Source of the DNA: Polynucleobacter sp. TUM22923 | GTDB taxonomy: Bacteria; Pseudomonadota; Gammaproteobacteria; Burkholderiales; Burkholderiaceae | Direction: 5' to 3' | DNA length: 64,000 bases | Assembly: GCF_030295705.1 (NCBI RefSeq) | Contig: NZ_AP027274.1 | Coordinates: 1,240,001-1,304,000 of the forward strand | In this document: positions 27,734 through 37,650 of the stretch, piece by piece | Numbering within the stretch: the first letter of the stretch is position 1 | Layout of the letters: the number at the start of each line of letters is the position of its first letter | Position numbers and translations under genes: made by a program | Notes under the pieces: model-generated | Told to the model about the DNA's origin: nothing | The model's input: the letters and a program-made list of their open reading frames with translations, nothing else | The model's database searches: none

Positions 27734-28743
27734 GCTTTAGAAAATACTTCAGTATTAATTAAGCTGGGTGGTTTTTTCCCATCTAGCGCTGCTCGTAAGT
27801 TTTCGATTGCAAGATCAACCATTGCTCTGCGTGTTTTTTCTGTAGCGCTGGCAATATGCGGGGCTAAAACAATATTGCTGCACTTGAGTAACTCTGGATG
27901 CACTTTAGGCTCACCTTCAAATACATCAAGGCCAGCGGCAAATATTTTTCTAGCTTGCAGCGCCTGTGCCAGAGCCGAATCATCCACAATACCGCCACGG
28001 GCAATATTCACCAAGGTTGCAGTAGGCTTCATTAGCGCAATTTCTGCAGCGCCAATAGTATGGTGATTCTGTGCGGTATAAGGCAACACCAACACAACAT
28101 GATCCGCATTCTGTAACAACGATTCTTTTGAAACGTAGCTTGCGCCGCAGGCTTCTTCATCCTCTGCGGATAGCTGACTACGGTTGTGATAAATCACTTT
28201 CATACCAAAACCGAGTGCACGCTTTGCAATACCCTGCCCAATACGGCCCATACCAATGATGCCCACAGTACTATTGTGCAAATCCATCCCCAGTGGATTA
28301 TTCACAATGGACCATTGGTCCCATTTCCCCGCTCTGACCCAATGCTCAGACTCCGTAATTCGCCTTGCCGTAGCCATCAATAAAGCGAAACCGAAATCTG
28401 CGGTTGTATCCGTAAGAACATCGGGGGTATTCGTTGCCAATACCCCGGCAGCAGTCATAGCAGGAACATCAAAGTTGTTGTACCCAACTGAAATATTAGC
28501 GACCACCTTGAGGTCCTTGGCCATTGTTAGAGCTGCAGTATCAATACGCTCGCTTCCTGTAACTAAGGCTCCTTGAACATCAGAAAGGGCTTTTTGCAAG
28601 GCTTCAGCACTCATAACCCGGTCGGATTGGTTGGAATGTACCTCGTAAAGCTCCTCCAATTTCACCAGCGCTTCCGGAAAAATCGCCCTTGCGACCAAAA
28701 TCTTCGGCTTATGGGTGAGGCTAGCGTTGGTTTGTGTGCTCAT
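27730..28743 (-). CDS. D-2-hydroxyacid dehydrogenase (glyoxylate/hydroxypyruvate reductase type)
   Basis: A 337-aa NAD(P)-dependent reductase of the D-isomer 2-hydroxyacid dehydrogenase family. It has the Rossmann motif GIIGMGRIGQGIA near 158-170, the substrate-binding Arg in NIARGGIVDD near 247, the Glu in EGEPKVHPELL near 275, and the catalytic His in LAPHIASAT near 294. The closest match in layout is GhrB-like glyoxylate reductase, but the exact acid is uncertain. It diverges from fdxA. Confidence 0.88.
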   Translation of the reverse strand: MSTQTNASLTHKPKILVARAIFPEALVKLEELYEVHSNQSDRVMSAEALQKALSDVQGALVTGSERIDTAALTMAKDLKVVANISVGYNNFDVPAMTAAGVLATNTPDVLTDTTADFGFALLMATARRITESEHWVRAGKWDQWSIVNNPLGMDLHNSTVGIIGMGRIGQGIAKRALGFGMKVIYHNRSQLSAEDEEACGASYVSKESLLQNADHVVLVLPYTAQNHHTIGAAEIALMKPTATLVNIARGGIVDDSALAQALQARKIFAAGLDVFEGEPKVHPELLKCSNIVLAPHIASATEKTRRAMVDLAIENLRAALDGKKPPSLINTEVFSKA

Positions 28744-28862
28744 AGCGAGACTTTACCTCAAGTAAATTGACCCCTTTGCCTGAAAAATAGGCTGATTCAG
28801 CTAAAATTGGGTTTTACAACCTGGTAGTCCATTGATTTTGGGCGCCTCCTATCCGAGCCATC

Positions 28863-29186
28863 ATGACTTACGTTGTTACTGAAGCCTGCATCCGTTGCAA
28901 ATATACCGATTGCGTAGACGTCTGCCCTGTAGATTGTTTTCGCGAAGGTCCCAATTTTTTAGTCATCGATCCAGATGAGTGTATTGATTGTGCAGTATGC
29001 GTACCAGAGTGCCCCGTCAATGCAATTTATGCAGAAGATGATGTGCCCGGTGACCAGCAATCTTTCATTAAGCTCAACGCCGATTTATCGGCATCATGGA
29101 CATCCATTACCAAATCTAAGCCTGGGTTACCGGATGCGGACGAGTGGAAAGATGTCAAAAATAAACTTGATCAATTGGTGAAATAA
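28863..29186 (+). CDS. fdxA: Seven-iron ferredoxin FdxA
   Basis: A 107-aa ferredoxin with both [3Fe-4S] and [4Fe-4S] sites. Cysteines at 9, 12, 17, 21, 25, 40, 43, 46 and 50 follow the Azotobacter FdI layout ([14 protein letters not shown], then [12 protein letters not shown]). It is cytosolic and carries single electrons. The next gene, one base downstream, encodes a ferredoxin reductase, so the two likely form a redox pair. Confidence 0.95.
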   Translation: MTYVVTEACIRCKYTDCVDVCPVDCFREGPNFLVIDPDECIDCAVCVPECPVNAIYAEDDVPGDQQSFIKLNADLSASWTSITKSKPGLPDADEWKDVKNKLDQLVK

Positions 29187-29187
29187 A

Positions 29188-30231
29188 TTGCACTCCCCCA
29201 TTGAAACCGATGCAGTCATCATTGGTGCCGGTCCAGTGGGGCTCTTCCAAGTTTTTGAACTCGGATTGCTAGAAATAAAAACCCACGTCATCGACTCCCT
29301 ACCCCAGGTGGGCGGTCAATGCATGGAGCTCTATCCAGATAAACCCATTTACGATATTCCCGCTGTGCCAGTGTGTACCGGTCGCGAGCTCACCAATAAT
29401 CTCTTAAAACAAATAGAGCCATTCAAACCACAGTTTCATTTAAATCAAGAGGTCTCCACTCTTGAACAACAAACAGATGGCCGATTTAAGATCGTTACAT
29501 CTCAAGATCAACAGTTTCTGAGTAAAACCGTTTTTGTTGCAGCTGGTGTCGGCGCGTTTCAGCCGCGCACCCTCAATCTTGATGGTATTGAATTTTTTGT
29601 AGATAAGCAGGTTTTTTATAAAGTACAAGATCCTGATCTGTTTTCCGGAAAGAAAATAGTGGTTTGTGGTGGCGGCGATTCAGCCTTGGATTGGGCGCTA
29701 TATTTTGTAGGTAAGGCTAAGAGTATTACCTTAATTCATCGTCGCGATGAGTTCAAAGCAGCCCCCCAATCGGTTGCTAAGATGCGTGAACTTTGTGCTG
29801 AGCAACGCATTCAATTAGAGATTGGCCAAATTACGGGCATTAAGTCAGAAGATGGCTTGTTAACTGAAATTTCCGTGACGGGTATCGATGGTGAAGTTTG
29901 CGCAATTGAGCTTGATTCTCTTTTGCTTTTTTATGGTCTATCCCCAAAGCTAGGTCCTATCGCCCAATGGGGACTAGATATTGATCGAAAACAAATTGCA
30001 GTAGATACGGCGACTTTTCAGACTAGCACTGCTGGTATCTATGCCGTAGGTGACATCAATACTTATCCCGGGAAAAAGAAATTGATTCTCTCAGGCTTTC
30101 ATGAGGCAGCCTTAGCTGCTTTTGCAGCTGCAGCCTACTTGGCCCCCGAAAAACTGATCCAGTTGCAGTACACCACTACCTCGCCAAAGCTCCACAAAGC
30201 CCTTGGGGTGAGCTCTCCAACTTTCGGGTAA
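29188..30231 (+). CDS. Ferredoxin--NADP reductase, thioredoxin-reductase-like type
   Basis: A 347-aa FAD enzyme of the TrxB-like ferredoxin-NADP reductase class (Bacillus YumC type). The FAD motif GAGPVG is near 12-17, the NADPH motif [12 protein letters not shown] near 157-168 and the second FAD motif [11 protein letters not shown] near 285. The thioredoxin-reductase CxxC is absent, as expected. The only start that keeps the FAD motif is a TTG at 29188; the next in-frame ATG lies inside the FAD domain. It starts one base after fdxA. Confidence 0.9.
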   Translation: MHSPIETDAVIIGAGPVGLFQVFELGLLEIKTHVIDSLPQVGGQCMELYPDKPIYDIPAVPVCTGRELTNNLLKQIEPFKPQFHLNQEVSTLEQQTDGRFKIVTSQDQQFLSKTVFVAAGVGAFQPRTLNLDGIEFFVDKQVFYKVQDPDLFSGKKIVVCGGGDSALDWALYFVGKAKSITLIHRRDEFKAAPQSVAKMRELCAEQRIQLEIGQITGIKSEDGLLTEISVTGIDGEVCAIELDSLLLFYGLSPKLGPIAQWGLDIDRKQIAVDTATFQTSTAGIYAVGDINTYPGKKKLILSGFHEAALAAFAAAAYLAPEKLIQLQYTTTSPKLHKALGVSSPTFG

Positions 30232-30269
30232 GCTCTAACTATTACCACCTGATTTAGCAAAAGAACCTT

Positions 30270-31064
30270 ATGCATCAATATCACGATCTCATGCAGGAAG
30301 TCCTTTCCAAGGGCGTCCAAAAAGCAGACAGAACCGGCACAGGCACTATCTCCGTCTTTGGTCACCAGATGCGCTTTAATTTGGCCGAGGGCTTTCCGAT
30401 GGTCACCACCAAAAAACTGCATCTCAAATCCATCATTCTTGAATTAATCTGGTTTCTCAAAGGGAGTACGGATAATAACTGGCTCAAAGAGCGTGGTGTC
30501 TCTATTTGGAATGAATGGGCTGCTCCTGATGGGGATCTGGGTCCTATATATGGCTATCAATGGCGTTCTTGGCCTGCGCCTGACGGCAAACACATTGACC
30601 AAATTGCAGAAGTTGTAGAGACACTCAAAAAAAATCCGGATTCTCGTCGCATTATTGTGTCCGCCTGGAATGTAGCTGATATTCCCCGCATGGCCCTTGC
30701 TCCCTGCCATGCATTTTTTCAATTTTATGTTGCCGATGGCAAGCTATCTTGCCAACTCTATCAACGGAGTGCCGATATCTTTTTAGGCGTGCCATTCAAC
30801 ATTGCAAGCTATGCTTTGCTAACCCACATGATGGCTCAACAGTGCAATCTTGAAGTTGGTGATTTTGTATGGACCGGGGGCGATTGCCATCTTTACAGCA
30901 ACCACCTAGAGCAGGTAGATTTGCAGTTATCAAGGGATTTTTTTTCACTACCCAAGCTCAAAATATTACGAAAACCGGATTCCATTTTTGATTACGAGTT
31001 CGAGGATTTTGAAATCGTCGGATATGAATGTCACCCAGCAATCAAAGCACCTGTAGCCATCTAA
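30270..31064 (+). CDS. thyA: Thymidylate synthase
   Basis: ThyA methylates dUMP to dTMP using methylene-tetrahydrofolate. At 264 aa it equals the E. coli enzyme in length. The catalytic Cys146 is in [10 protein letters not shown], the phosphate-binding arginines lie in NPDSRRIIV near 122-130, and [13 protein letters not shown] is near 165. It is followed 11 nt later by folA, which regenerates tetrahydrofolate from its product. Confidence 0.98.
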   Translation: MHQYHDLMQEVLSKGVQKADRTGTGTISVFGHQMRFNLAEGFPMVTTKKLHLKSIILELIWFLKGSTDNNWLKERGVSIWNEWAAPDGDLGPIYGYQWRSWPAPDGKHIDQIAEVVETLKKNPDSRRIIVSAWNVADIPRMALAPCHAFFQFYVADGKLSCQLYQRSADIFLGVPFNIASYALLTHMMAQQCNLEVGDFVWTGGDCHLYSNHLEQVDLQLSRDFFSLPKLKILRKPDSIFDYEFEDFEIVGYECHPAIKAPVAI

Positions 31065-31075
31065 GAAAAAATACT

Positions 31076-31564
31076 ATGACTCAACCAGCCATCTCTATGA
31101 TTGTCGCTCGCTCCCGCAACCACGTCATTGGTCGAGATAATCAAATGCCTTGGAAAATTTCCGCAGACCTACAGTTCTTTAAAAAAGTAACTATGGGTCA
31201 CCCAGTTATTATGGGTCGCAAAACCTGGGAGTCGATTGGCCGCCCTCTTCCGGGTCGTCGCAATATCGTTGTTAGTCGCAATCTAGACTTGCAGCTGACG
31301 GGTGCTGAGGTAGTCCATTCATTAGATGGGGCACTTAATAGCCTGAGTGAATTTTCGCGTGTATTTGTAATTGGCGGCGAACAGCTATTTACTCAAGCAT
31401 TCCCAAGAGCGGATCGCCTTTACATTACTGAAATTGACATTGATGTAGATGGTGGCGATACTTTCTTTGCAATACCAAATGCATCTGACTGGACGGAGGT
31501 CGAGCGCACCCCTGCCTCGGAGGGAGAAATGACCTTTAGTTTTATTACGCTTGATCGGAAATAA
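31076..31564 (+). CDS. folA: Dihydrofolate reductase
   Basis: FolA reduces dihydrofolate to tetrahydrofolate with NADPH. The start at 31076 gives 162 aa, the family length. An in-frame ATG at 31028 lies inside thyA and adds an unrelated stretch. The signature VIGRDNQMPWKISADL is at about 17-32 with catalytic Asp31, MGRKTWESIGRPLPGR is near 52, and GGEQLF is near 104. It is the target of trimethoprim. Confidence 0.95.
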   Translation: MTQPAISMIVARSRNHVIGRDNQMPWKISADLQFFKKVTMGHPVIMGRKTWESIGRPLPGRRNIVVSRNLDLQLTGAEVVHSLDGALNSLSEFSRVFVIGGEQLFTQAFPRADRLYITEIDIDVDGGDTFFAIPNASDWTEVERTPASEGEMTFSFITLDRK

Positions 31565-31582
31565 AGAACAGTTAAAGGCTCT

Positions 31583-32671
31583 TTAAAGCTTTTTGGTAAA
31601 GCTGTACTGGGCAAAAGCTTGTTCGGCTACGTTGAACCACTGAGCCTCCATGTTTCTGAACACACGATAGTCGTCGAATATTTTCTTAAATTGAGGGTTT
31701 TTAATCGACTCTTCTGCATAGGTTTCCTGAGAAGCTTTAAAGCACGCATCCAAGATGGTGTTATTAAATTTCCGTAACACCGCACCACTTTGAATGAGGC
31801 GCTGCAAAGCTGGAGGATTGAGGGCATCATACTTGGCACACATATCCGTGTGCGCCTGAAAGCAGGCGGCCTCCCAAGCCGCCTGATATGAAGGCGGTAA
31901 GGCATCCCACTGCTTCTTATTCACTAGAAATGATAGGCCGGCAGCACCCTCCCAAAAGGCGGGGTAATAGTAATTCTTTGCAACCTTGGCCAAGCCCAAT
32001 TTCTCATCATCATACGGACCGACAAATTCAGCGGCATCGATCGTGCCTTTTTCTAGGGCTGAATAAATTTCTCCAGCAGGCAGCTGCTGTGGAACCACTC
32101 CCAATTTGGCAAGTACTTGACCTGCAAAACCTGCAATACGAAATTTAAGCCCCTTTAAATCCTCAAGAGATTTAATTTCTTTCCGAAACCAACCACCCAT
32201 CTGAGTACCCGTTTGACCACCCAAAAAATTGACGATGTTGTAGCTCGCATATAGTTCGCGCATTAACTTCATGCCATTACCATGCAGCATCCAAGCAGAC
32301 TGTTGCCGTGCAGTCATTCCAAAGGGTGCAGCCGTATCAAAGATGAAGGCGCTATTTTTTCCAATGTAGTAGTAGCTCGCCGTATGGCCACATTCAACAG
32401 TGCCATTTTGTACGGCATCTAATACTTGCAATGCTGGTACCACTTCGCCAGCTGCAAATATCTTGACGTTAAATTTTCCATCGGTAGCCTTTCTCAGTGC
32501 CGCAGCAAATACCTCTGGCGTACCAAATAAGGTGTCCAAGGATTTAGGGAAGCTAGAAACTAAACGCCAATTGAGGGTTGGCAGGCCTTGTGCAATACCT
32601 GGTGCAGAGAATGTCGCCGCAGCTGCGCCCGCACCTAAAGTGGCTTTCTTTAAAAAGGAACGTCTTTGCAT
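31583..32671 (-). CDS. TRAP transporter substrate-binding protein (DctP family)
   Basis: A 362-aa periplasmic solute receptor. The N-terminus carries a twin-arginine signal (RRSFLKK, then an alanine-rich core ending PGIAQG), so it is probably exported folded. The mature part has the DctP-type features GLKFRIAGFAGQVLAKLG near 171 and PAGEIYSALEKGTIDAAEFVGPY near 194, including the arginine that salt-bridges carboxylates. No DctQ or DctM membrane genes lie nearby, so it is an orphan receptor here. The ligand cannot be named; an organic acid is likely. Confidence 0.9.
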   Translation of the reverse strand: MQRRSFLKKATLGAGAAAATFSAPGIAQGLPTLNWRLVSSFPKSLDTLFGTPEVFAAALRKATDGKFNVKIFAAGEVVPALQVLDAVQNGTVECGHTASYYYIGKNSAFIFDTAAPFGMTARQQSAWMLHGNGMKLMRELYASYNIVNFLGGQTGTQMGGWFRKEIKSLEDLKGLKFRIAGFAGQVLAKLGVVPQQLPAGEIYSALEKGTIDAAEFVGPYDDEKLGLAKVAKNYYYPAFWEGAAGLSFLVNKKQWDALPPSYQAAWEAACFQAHTDMCAKYDALNPPALQRLIQSGAVLRKFNNTILDACFKASQETYAEESIKNPQFKKIFDDYRVFRNMEAQWFNVAEQAFAQYSFTKKL

Positions 32672-32719
32672 CTTCTAACCCCTAGTAAATACTGTATTTA
32701 TTTTTTTAATCCCGATAAC

Positions 32720-34066
32720 TTATTTTCCGCCGATCGTCATCGAGCCAATCAAAATAGAGCCGGTTTCTTTCGTGCCTCTGATTAGCGTATCGCTACCAAT
32801 AGCCTGAATATCGAGCAGCATGTCTCGCAAGTTACCAGCAATAGTGACCTCTTCCACAGGAAACTGTATCTCGCCGTTCTCAACCCAATAACCAAAGGCG
32901 CCTCGAGAGTAGTCGCCAGTAACATAGTTGACCCCTTGACCCATCAGCTCCGTTACCAACAAACCAGTACCCATCTCTTTTAATAGCGCCGGTAAGCCAC
33001 CCTTCGGGGTCTTGCGGCTTTGCAAGGTAAGGTGATGAGAGCCGCCGGCATTTCCTGTAGTTTCCATGCCCAACTTTCGAGCAGAGTACGTAGATAAGAA
33101 ATAGCCCTGCAAAATACCTTTATCCACTACCGTTCGAGCGGAGGTCTTGACGCCCTCTTCATCAAATGGTGAGCTTCCTGTCATAGCCTTGAGATGCGGG
33201 TTCTCATGAAGGCTAATATGCTTTGGCAGTACTTGCTTACCTAAGCTATCGAGCAAGAAGCTGGAGCGACGATATAAGGCTCCGCCTGAAACAGCCTGCA
33301 CAAGGCCGCCCAATAAACCTGCCGCTAGTGGCGCTTCAAAAATAACCGGGCAGCGACGGGTAGATAAGGATCTAGCATGCAGACGCGAAAGGGCACGTTT
33401 AGCAGCATAAATACCAATCGAAGCAGGATCTGCGAGCTCCTCAGGAATGCGGGAGCTGGAGTACCAATCATCCCTTTGCATACGTGATTTTTTAGCAGCC
33501 TCATTAGCAATAGGGGCGCAAGAAATGTAGTGCCGAGAGAACGGATATCCACCCATGAACCCATTACTGGTTCCCATCATGAAATGCGCATGGTGAGCAG
33601 ACACTGAGGCGCCATCACTGTTTTTAATTTGCTTGCTGACTGCAAAAGCAGCGCCTTCAGAAACGCGAGCAATCTCAATGGCCGTAGCTGAATCAAGATC
33701 CCATGGATGAAATAAATCCAAGTCTAACGGATGCTTTTCCAATAATGATTTTTCAGCAGGACCAGCGCAAACATCTTCTGCCGTATGTTGGGCTATATGG
33801 TATGCAGCCTCGACTGTTGCTCGTAAAGAAGCTTGAGAAAAATCACTTGTGCTTGCATTACCGCGGCGATGCCCTAAAAAGACGGTCACACCGACCTGCT
33901 TATCCAAGCTCTGTTCAATGGTTTCAACCTCCCCCTTACGAACGGTGACCGAGAGACCCTGCCCCTCAGAAATCTCTGCTACTGCATCCGAGGCACCCCT
34001 TCTTTTGGCCTCTTTGAGCATGTAATCGATAATTTCTTGGAACTGATTTGATGAGTATGTAAACAT
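32720..34066 (-). CDS. pmbA: Metalloprotease-like protein PmbA (TldE)
   Basis: PmbA/TldE pairs with TldD to mature peptides such as microcin B17 and degrade CcdA-like antitoxins. The 448-aa protein has the U62 fold with SEGQGLSVTVRKGEVETIEQ (positions about 28-47), and lacks the HExxH of TldD, as is normal for this subunit. It ends with the conserved IGSMTIGGK. tldD is not in the window. It diverges from mog with a 26-nt gap. Confidence 0.93.
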   Translation of the reverse strand: MFTYSSNQFQEIIDYMLKEAKRRGASDAVAEISEGQGLSVTVRKGEVETIEQSLDKQVGVTVFLGHRRGNASTSDFSQASLRATVEAAYHIAQHTAEDVCAGPAEKSLLEKHPLDLDLFHPWDLDSATAIEIARVSEGAAFAVSKQIKNSDGASVSAHHAHFMMGTSNGFMGGYPFSRHYISCAPIANEAAKKSRMQRDDWYSSSRIPEELADPASIGIYAAKRALSRLHARSLSTRRCPVIFEAPLAAGLLGGLVQAVSGGALYRRSSFLLDSLGKQVLPKHISLHENPHLKAMTGSSPFDEEGVKTSARTVVDKGILQGYFLSTYSARKLGMETTGNAGGSHHLTLQSRKTPKGGLPALLKEMGTGLLVTELMGQGVNYVTGDYSRGAFGYWVENGEIQFPVEEVTIAGNLRDMLLDIQAIGSDTLIRGTKETGSILIGSMTIGGK

Positions 34067-34092
34067 GCCCTAATAATAGCTAGAATAGAAGC

Positions 34093-34716
34093 ATGATGCC
34101 AAATGAAACTTGGATAAGATCCGCCCCCAATGAAATTCGAATCGGCTTAATATCAGCCTCTGATAGAGCAAGTAAAGGCGTTTATACGGACGAAGGTATT
34201 CCCGCCCTGCAGGCTTGGCTCATGAGTGCGCTTAACACCCCCTGCGTATTTCACGAAAGATTGGTGGCAGATGAGCGTGAAGTCATTACGGAAACGATTA
34301 TCGAGCTCACGGACGAGCTAGGATGCGATTTAATCCTCACCACAGGCGGCACAGGCCCCTCATTGAGAGATGTAACCCCTGATGCCACTATTGACGCGGG
34401 AACCCGGGAAATGCCCGGATTTGGCGAGCAAATGCGTCAAATTAGCCTTCGCTTTGTACCCACCGCCATTTTGTCGCGCCAGACTGCTGTCCTACGTGAA
34501 ATTGAAGGTCACACTGCGCTCATTATTAATTTGCCCGGCCAACCAAAATCTATTAAAGAAACCTTAGAGGGCCTCAAAGATCCCGAGGGGAAATCGATCG
34601 TTCCCGGCATTTTCGCTGCAGTACCCTACTGCATTGATTTGATTGGCGGTCCTTACATCGAAACAAATGAGGCCATCATCAAGGCCTTTAGGCCTAAAAG
34701 CGCTATCAAAAAATAA
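34093..34716 (+). CDS. mog: Molybdopterin adenylyltransferase Mog
   Basis: Mog activates molybdopterin by adenylylation before MoeA inserts molybdate. The 207-aa protein has the family's TTGGTGPSLRDVTPDAT near 85-101 with the catalytic Asp, the ISASDRASKGVYTDEG segment near 20-35, and LPGQPKSIKETL near 150. It is separated from moaA-mobA-moeA by about 6.7 kb. The start could be either of two adjacent ATGs. Confidence 0.94.
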   Translation: MMPNETWIRSAPNEIRIGLISASDRASKGVYTDEGIPALQAWLMSALNTPCVFHERLVADEREVITETIIELTDELGCDLILTTGGTGPSLRDVTPDATIDAGTREMPGFGEQMRQISLRFVPTAILSRQTAVLREIEGHTALIINLPGQPKSIKETLEGLKDPEGKSIVPGIFAAVPYCIDLIGGPYIETNEAIIKAFRPKSAIKK

Positions 34717-34726
34717 TTATGGGATT

Positions 34727-34756
34727 AAAAAAGGGTTCGCCTCTGAACCCTTTTCC
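34727..34756. terminator. Bidirectional terminator between mog and orn
   Basis: AAAAGGGTTC at 34729-34738 pairs with GAACCCTTTT at 34745-34754 around a 6-nt loop. The A tract on one side and T tract on the other give each strand a hairpin followed by T residues, suited to stopping both convergent genes. Confidence 0.85.
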
Positions 34757-34767
34757 TTGAAAGTCGT

Positions 34768-35355
34768 TTACTCAGGCAGCGGCACAATCCATTTTTCGCG
34801 GTAATACTTCAATTCCTCAATCGATTCCTGAATATCTGCCAAGGCTGTATGGGCCTGGTTTTTAGCAAACCCCTTCACTAACTCAGGGTGCCAACGCTTA
34901 CAGAGCTCCTTTAAGGTCGAGACATCAATATTTCGATAATGAAAGAATGACTCTAATTTAGGCATATATTTCGCCATGAAGCGCCTATCTTGGCCAATCG
35001 TATTGCCGCACATGGGAATGACGCCCGGCTTAACGTATTTTTTTAAGAAAGCAATGCACTCTGCCTCAGCAGTCGCCTCGTCCAAGGTCGAAGCCTTTAC
35101 CTTATCAATCAGACCCGAACGCCCATGGGTGCCTTTATTCCAAGCATCCATTTGCTCTAACAGGGCATCATCTTGATGAACCACCCAAACAGGGGCGGTG
35201 GCAATCGTATTTAGCTGGGCATCAGTCACTATCATTGCAATTTCTAGAATGCGCTCTTTTTCAGGGTTAAGACCTGACATCTCCATATCTACCCAAATGA
35301 GGTATTCACTGGCTGGTGCTGGCTTTATTGCTGGGGTACTGTTTTTTTCACTCAT
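34768..35355 (-). CDS. orn: Oligoribonuclease
   Basis: Orn is the essential 3'-5' exonuclease that degrades di- to pentaribonucleotides, including pGpG from c-di-GMP breakdown. The DEDDh residues are visible: [10 protein letters not shown] with Asp23 and Glu25, IGQDRRFM with Asp near 123, and [10 protein letters not shown] with His and Asp near 170. At 195 aa it is slightly longer than E. coli Orn because of an N-terminal lead. It diverges from the M48 gene with only 15 nt between starts. Confidence 0.96.
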   Translation of the reverse strand: MSEKNSTPAIKPAPASEYLIWVDMEMSGLNPEKERILEIAMIVTDAQLNTIATAPVWVVHQDDALLEQMDAWNKGTHGRSGLIDKVKASTLDEATAEAECIAFLKKYVKPGVIPMCGNTIGQDRRFMAKYMPKLESFFHYRNIDVSTLKELCKRWHPELVKGFAKNQAHTALADIQESIEELKYYREKWIVPLPE

Positions 35356-35370
35356 ACTTATAATGATCTC

Positions 35371-36621
35371 ATGACATTCACAATTATTTTTTTAATCGCC
35401 CTCATCGCTAGCTTCGGTCTACGCCACTGGTTATCTCAACGTCAAATTCGACACGTCGCAGTGCATCGCCATTCGGTCCCCACAGAATTTGCCGCCCAAA
35501 TTACTTTAGCGGAGCATCAAAAGGCTGCCGACTACACAATTGCTAAACTTCGATTGGGTATTTTAGAAAATGGAGTTAGTGCCGTTATCTTGATTGCCTT
35601 TACGCTCATGGGCGGTCTGCAGATCCTAAATATGGGACTACTAGAATTACTGGGTGAAGGCATCGCTCAGCAAATTGCTTTACTAATATCCATTGTTATT
35701 ATTTCCGGAATCATTGATCTACCTTTTTCTTGGTACAAACAATTTTACCTAGAAGAACGCTTCGGATTTAATCGCATGAACACACGCCTATTTTTCAGTG
35801 ATATGTTTAAAGGTCTTGGCGTGGGTGGGGCAATTGGCGTCCCATTACTTTGGGTCATTCTCAGCCTGATGGCGCAGGCAGGTGACTTTTGGTGGCTCTG
35901 GGCGTGGGGAGTGTTAACTGTATTTAGCCTACTGATGCAGTGGATTTTTCCAACGCTGATTGCCCCAATTTTTAATAAATTCCAGCCTTTAGAAGAAGGT
36001 GCCTTAAAAACCCAGATTGAGGCCTTATTAAAACGTTGCGACTTTGCAAGCCAGGGTCTTTTCGTTATGGATGGTAGCAAACGTAGTGCGCACGGCAATG
36101 CATTTTTTGCTGGCATGGGCAAAGCGAAACGAATTGTATTTTTTGATACCTTAATTGAAAAACTGAACCCCGGCGAAGTCGAAGCAGTGCTCGCTCATGA
36201 ACTGGGTCATTACAAGTGCAATCACATTCGTAAACGTTTGATGGTTTCATTCATCCTGAGTTTTGCTATTTTTGCGCTATTGGGCTGGATAAGCACACAA
36301 GCTTGGTTCTATAGCGGCCTAGGTGTCACTCCTAATCCCAACGGATATAACGGTGGACTGGCGCTAGCCCTCTTCATGTTGGTCTCACCTGTTTTTAGTT
36401 TTTTCTTCACTCCACTGTCTAGTTTGGCATCCCGCAAACATGAGTATGAAGCTGATGGATTTGCGGCTGATAAGTCCTCTGCAAGTGATTTGATCTCTGC
36501 CCTTGTAAAACTCTATCAGGACAATGCCTCGACACTGACACCCGACCCTATTTATACGGCTTTTTATAGCTCGCACCCCCCCGCTCCGCTACGTATTGCC
36601 AACCTCAAGCGATTAAGCTAA
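35371..36621 (+). CDS. M48 family membrane metalloprotease (Ste24-like)
   Basis: A 416-aa integral-membrane zinc protease resembling CAAX prenyl protease 1 (Ste24). Several membrane segments are visible (about 2-17, 68-88, 101-118, 150-168, 174-195, 288-308, 333-352). The zinc site is HELGH at 276-280, with the third ligand in the EYEADGFA motif near 355. An N-terminal Peptidase_M48_N-type region is present. Bacteria rarely prenylate, so membrane-protein quality control is the more likely role. It is longer than HtpX (about 290 aa). Confidence 0.9.
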   Translation: MTFTIIFLIALIASFGLRHWLSQRQIRHVAVHRHSVPTEFAAQITLAEHQKAADYTIAKLRLGILENGVSAVILIAFTLMGGLQILNMGLLELLGEGIAQQIALLISIVIISGIIDLPFSWYKQFYLEERFGFNRMNTRLFFSDMFKGLGVGGAIGVPLLWVILSLMAQAGDFWWLWAWGVLTVFSLLMQWIFPTLIAPIFNKFQPLEEGALKTQIEALLKRCDFASQGLFVMDGSKRSAHGNAFFAGMGKAKRIVFFDTLIEKLNPGEVEAVLAHELGHYKCNHIRKRLMVSFILSFAIFALLGWISTQAWFYSGLGVTPNPNGYNGGLALALFMLVSPVFSFFFTPLSSLASRKHEYEADGFAADKSSASDLISALVKLYQDNASTLTPDPIYTAFYSSHPPAPLRIANLKRLS

Positions 36622-36636
36622 GGACCACCAGAATTA

Positions 36637-37650
36637 ATGGAACAGTTTCATGCGCTCTTAACCGCCTCTTATGGGAGGCACTACTTAGCACAGCGCTTAG
36701 TACAAGATGGGCATGGTAACGAATCCCCTGCCGGGGAACTCATCCAAGTAAGTACTCCGGCTAAGCAACATATTGGCGCAGTTGGCGATCGAATGCTATT
36801 GGAGATGACCTCCCTAGATCAGGCGCGCATCATCCATATTGAGCCAAGAGAGAACCTACTCTATCGATCAGATGCCTTCAAAAGTAAGCTCATTGCATCC
36901 AATGTAGACCAAATATTAGTTGTACTGGCGACGCAACCGGCATTCTCACCCGATCTTTTAGGTAGAGCTGTGGTTGCTGCGGAAACTAATCAAATTGGTT
37001 TACACATTCTGCTCAATAAATCTGATCTCAAAGATAACCTAGAACATGCCCGGAAGATTATTGCGCCTTATGCACGTATGGGGTATCCAGTCACTGAGGT
37101 ATCAGCCAAGTTTGATGCAGCATCTATTGAGGCTTTACGTCCTGCGATACAAGGCAAGATATCGGTTTTTGTTGGTCAGTCCGGCATGGGTAAGTCTAGC
37201 CTTCTCAATGCCTGGGTACCTAATGCTGCCGCCATCACTCAAGAGTATTCCGTGCGCTTGGATACCGGTAAACATACGACAACCGCCTGTCGTTATTTTG
37301 AACTGCCTGAAGAGTGGGGACGAGATGCCAGCGGAAAATTAGGAGCCTTAATAGATTCCCCCGGTTTTCAAGAGTTTGGTTTGGCGCATATGTCCGTGAG
37401 TGAGTTGGAGCACGCCTTTAGAGAATTTAAAGACTATATGGGCAAATGTCGCTTTCATAATTGCGCTCACCAAACCGAACCAGAATGCGCTATTCGTGCC
37501 GCAGTCGATAAAAATGAAATAGCGCCTGAAAGACTGGCGCTATTTGGACAACTTCGTTCTGATTCAAAAACAGCTGATACACAAATTCAGGGAATCAGCC
37601 AAGCCAAAGAGCGGTGGTCAGCATTAGCAATAAAGCCATCCAAACGATAA
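36637..37650 (+). CDS. rsgA: Ribosome small-subunit-dependent GTPase RsgA
   Basis: RsgA is a circularly permuted GTPase that assists late 30S maturation and release of RbfA. The 337-aa protein has an N-terminal OB fold, then the permuted order G4 NKSD (127-130), G1 GQSGMGKSS (180-188) and G3 DSPG (240-243), and a zinc finger with Cys271, Cys276, His278 and Cys284. It follows the M48 gene by 15 nt. Its last 56 nt overlap the convergent CobD-like gene. Confidence 0.95.
   Translation: MEQFHALLTASYGRHYLAQRLVQDGHGNESPAGELIQVSTPAKQHIGAVGDRMLLEMTSLDQARIIHIEPRENLLYRSDAFKSKLIASNVDQILVVLATQPAFSPDLLGRAVVAAETNQIGLHILLNKSDLKDNLEHARKIIAPYARMGYPVTEVSAKFDAASIEALRPAIQGKISVFVGQSGMGKSSLLNAWVPNAAAITQEYSVRLDTGKHTTTACRYFELPEEWGRDASGKLGALIDSPGFQEFGLAHMSVSELEHAFREFKDYMGKCRFHNCAHQTEPECAIRAAVDKNEIAPERLALFGQLRSDSKTADTQIQGISQAKERWSALAIKPSKR

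Noticed and set aside
28256..28576. Plus-strand frame of 106 codons inside the 2-hydroxyacid dehydrogenase gene
   Set aside because: Antisense to the conserved NAD-binding domain, no ribosome site and no recognisable motif.
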